In this document: piece by piece, positions 62,074 through 64,000 of the stretch
How the letters are laid out: each line of letters begins with the position of its first letter
Numbering within the stretch: the first letter of the stretch is position 1
DNA from: Lepturacanthus savala
Lineage: Eukaryota > Chordata > Actinopteri > Scombriformes > Trichiuridae
Assembly: GCA_030544235.1 (NCBI GenBank)
Contig: CM060477.1
Coordinates: forward strand, 10,085,934 to 10,149,933
DNA: 64,000 bases
Direction: 5' to 3'
Notes under the pieces: generated by a model
What the model saw: only the letters and a program-made list of their open reading frames with translations
Databases searched by the model: none
Told to the model about the DNA's origin: nothing
Translations under genes and position numbers: made by a program

Positions 62074-63155
62074 ATCACTCTGTGTGTTTATAAAAACTAT
62101 AGGTGAATGCATGTTGGCTCCTTTAACCTACATGCACCTGGTCACTATGCTTGACCAGGTCACTCTTACCCCTCCCCATGTCACATGAGTTTAATATTGT
62201 CAGGCTCTGTCTCTGTACTGTTGAGTTTGGTTCAATAAATATATATGTAAAAAGTTGTGTATTTGAGTTTCTTTGACTGTGTGAGTAAATGAAGAGATAA
62301 AAAAGACCCTTTACAAAGGAGGACTTAAGAAAATAAATACAAATGATTACACTTTGCACATTTTAATACACTCCAACTTACACATCACTGGCAAAAGCCA
62401 ACTGAACAATCTTAAAACACAGATTTGAGACTATCTTAAAAAGTCACACCATTATTTACACTTCATCCTGTAAACCTTCTATTATTCACTGTCATTTATC
62501 CTCCTCCTCATCGTTACCTATAGAGCTAACCCGCCAATCTGTTACTGATCTTAAAGCTTAGACGATTGGGGAAATCCTCTGGAGATCAGGGGTCCAGTTG
62601 CTCCAGTCAGAGAGGAAGCGTTCTCATGGCACGGCTCACAGTTCCTGTCTCCTTCTCACAGCCTTGATTTACTCGTCTCTTCACTTGCCTGTTAAGTCTT
62701 TCCTGCCTGCAAATCCCTTTGAGAGGCATCTGCCCCGATTCACCTCATCTCAGCAACAGTTAATACGCCTCGTCCTGCAGCAGGATCCCATTCCCACATT
62801 CATCTTCTTGTCCTGCACTCGTGCAAACGCCAGCTTGATGCTTTATACAAAACTTTTTTCCAAGGCACATTATATCTGCAGTGTCTCTACGATAGGGTTT
62901 AATAAATGCACGAGCCATCTATATTAGTTTTAAGGAGAACATTCACCGTTCTATGCAAAAAAAGAAAAAAAAACATGTTAGAATCAATAAGATCACCTAT
63001 TTTAAAACTCATTTTCAGTACAGTTATCAACAATATGGATACGTTTTTAGTTGTGGAAACAAATATATAAAGAGAAAAACAAGAACAAAAACAGTATCAA
63101 CAGCCTTTGGTCAGTGTCCATTGGTTTGTAGTAGGAGTGAGGAGGTACATGTGTC
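61761..63155. other. Between tmem18 and the next minus-strand exon; (AT)n at 62034-62070
   Basis: Contains poly-T and poly-A stretches near 61800-61910 and an (AT)18 run at 62034-62070. Positions 62350-63155 may be the 3' UTR of the gene whose last exon lies at 63160-63299; an ATTAAA-type signal on the minus strand occurs near 62358. The plus-strand frame at 62598-62927 has no recognisable domain. Confidence 0.4.
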
Positions 63156-63159
63156 TCAG

Positions 63160-63299
63160 ATCAGGTCCTGTTTCTCCCCGGGTGGAAGTCAGGGACAAAG
63201 GTAGCTGCCACTGTGATGGGAGTAGAATAACCCAGGGCAAAATTGTACAGACCGAGCATTAGACACTTCCAAGTGGAGCGCAGCACTTTCCCCACGTTC
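63160..63299 (-). CDS. Probable last coding exon of an unidentified gene (partial)
   Basis: A strong acceptor (long pyrimidine tract TGTGTCTTTCTCTTTCAG just above 63299) is followed by an open frame of about 45 codons starting NVGKVLRSTWKC and ending PDFHPGRNRT, then TGA at about 63160. A hydrophobic run (LMLGLYNFALGYSTPITVAA) suggests a membrane segment. I do not recognise the family. The rest of the gene would lie to the right of the window. Without a second exon the call stays tentative, and phase is assumed from the longest open frame. Confidence 0.35.
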
Positions 63300-63307
63300 T
63301 GAAAGAG

Positions 63308-64000
63308 AAAGACACAATAGAATGAAGACATTGTGTAGATTTAAACTTGATGATGTCTTAGTAATCCGTTGTGTCATTTAGAGGGTAACGATAATAGAAA
63401 TATACATGGATTAAGGGTGGGTGTCTTTTTTTTTTTTTTGCCGTGCAGGAATGTCTTATTTTTGCTTTATTTCACGGGTCAGCGAAGCTGTTGAAACGAA
63501 TTTCCCCTTGTGGACTCGGTTTGAGGTTATGGTTACATTTTCTTTCCCTCTATTGCAGTCAGAGTTTGTTGGGCTACATATTTGGGAATAGTTTTGGTGG
63601 TTTTGCTTCAAAATTTAAACATTCCAATTTTAATTCCAGTCGTATTTGTGCAAGTTTGACAGTAATCAGTGTGGAGTACTGTTGTGGGGGCTGTAAAACA
63701 TGTCACTACACTACAACATAACATTTTTAACAGATTAGTCAAACCAGTGTGTTGTTCTGCCACCTATTACATATCAAACGTAACTTCCCAACACTGCATA
63801 TTATTTCATTATGATAATTAAGATTCCCTTGTACAGAGCAGAAGTTTTTCCAGGGATTTTGAAAGACTCAAATTAAAAAATAGATGGGTTTAAGAGTTGT
63901 GACAGGATATGGAATGAGGTAGAAGCTTTTAAAAGAATGCACATGTGTTTTAGAACAATAGCGCAGCAGGGGAAGCAGCATGCTCTGTTTTTACTCCTCA
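63308..64000. other. Presumed intron of the unidentified minus-strand gene
   Basis: No further exon is visible up to the window edge. A T15 run lies near 63426-63440. The plus-strand frame at 63443-63721 has no recognisable domain. Confidence 0.35.

Overview
The window is a piece of a teleost fish genome. The evidence is spliced vertebrate genes with GT/AG introns, AT-rich gene-poor DNA, a head-to-tail tRNA-like SINE in six copies, several Tc1-like, piggyBac-like and hAT-like DNA transposon remnants, L1/L2-type LINE debris, and long microsatellites. There is no bacterial, viral or CRISPR content. Nearly all longer open frames lie in repeats or are chance frames.

Layout. At the left edge (162-453, minus strand) lies what I read as the first coding exon of alkal2 (FAM150B, a secreted ALK/LTK ligand); the rest of that gene lies outside the window. 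About 58 kb without a convincing intact gene follows. It is punctuated by a Tc1-type MITE (4.75 kb), a dead full-length Tc1-like element (8.1-9.5 kb), SINEs (6.9, 21.9, 26.4, 30.1, 32.0, 45.0 kb), a fold-back block (14.9-16.06 kb), a CpG-dense block (21.4 kb), two piggyBac-like elements each carrying a SINE (29.6-30.6 and 31.9-32.5 kb), a two-copy MITE family (34.6 and 54.1 kb), LINE tails and fragments (43.1-53 kb), a hAT-like element (55.2 kb), a coding-like but broken exon (56.3-56.6 kb) and a Tc1-type MITE (57.6 kb).

The best-supported gene is tmem18 (58759-61626, minus strand). It has five coding exons that join in frame into a 152-residue protein matching the nuclear-envelope protein TMEM18 end to end. 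A fold-back Tc1 derivative occupies most of intron 1 and ends about 42 bases from the exon 2 acceptor. A perfect cAMP-response element lies about 110 bases upstream of the start codon. At 63.16-63.30 kb there is a probable last exon of an unidentified minus-strand gene that continues off the right edge.

The alkal2-tmem18 adjacency agrees with the gene order on human chromosome 2p25.3, where the two genes are neighbours across a gene-poor interval. This synteny supports both calls and suggests that the repeat-rich middle may hold long-range regulatory DNA, which I cannot identify from one sequence alone. I found no clear undescribed multi-gene system. The most interesting items are the fold-back transposon in tmem18, the broken coding-like exon at 56.3 kb, the unidentified exon at 63.2 kb and the paired piggyBac/SINE nests.
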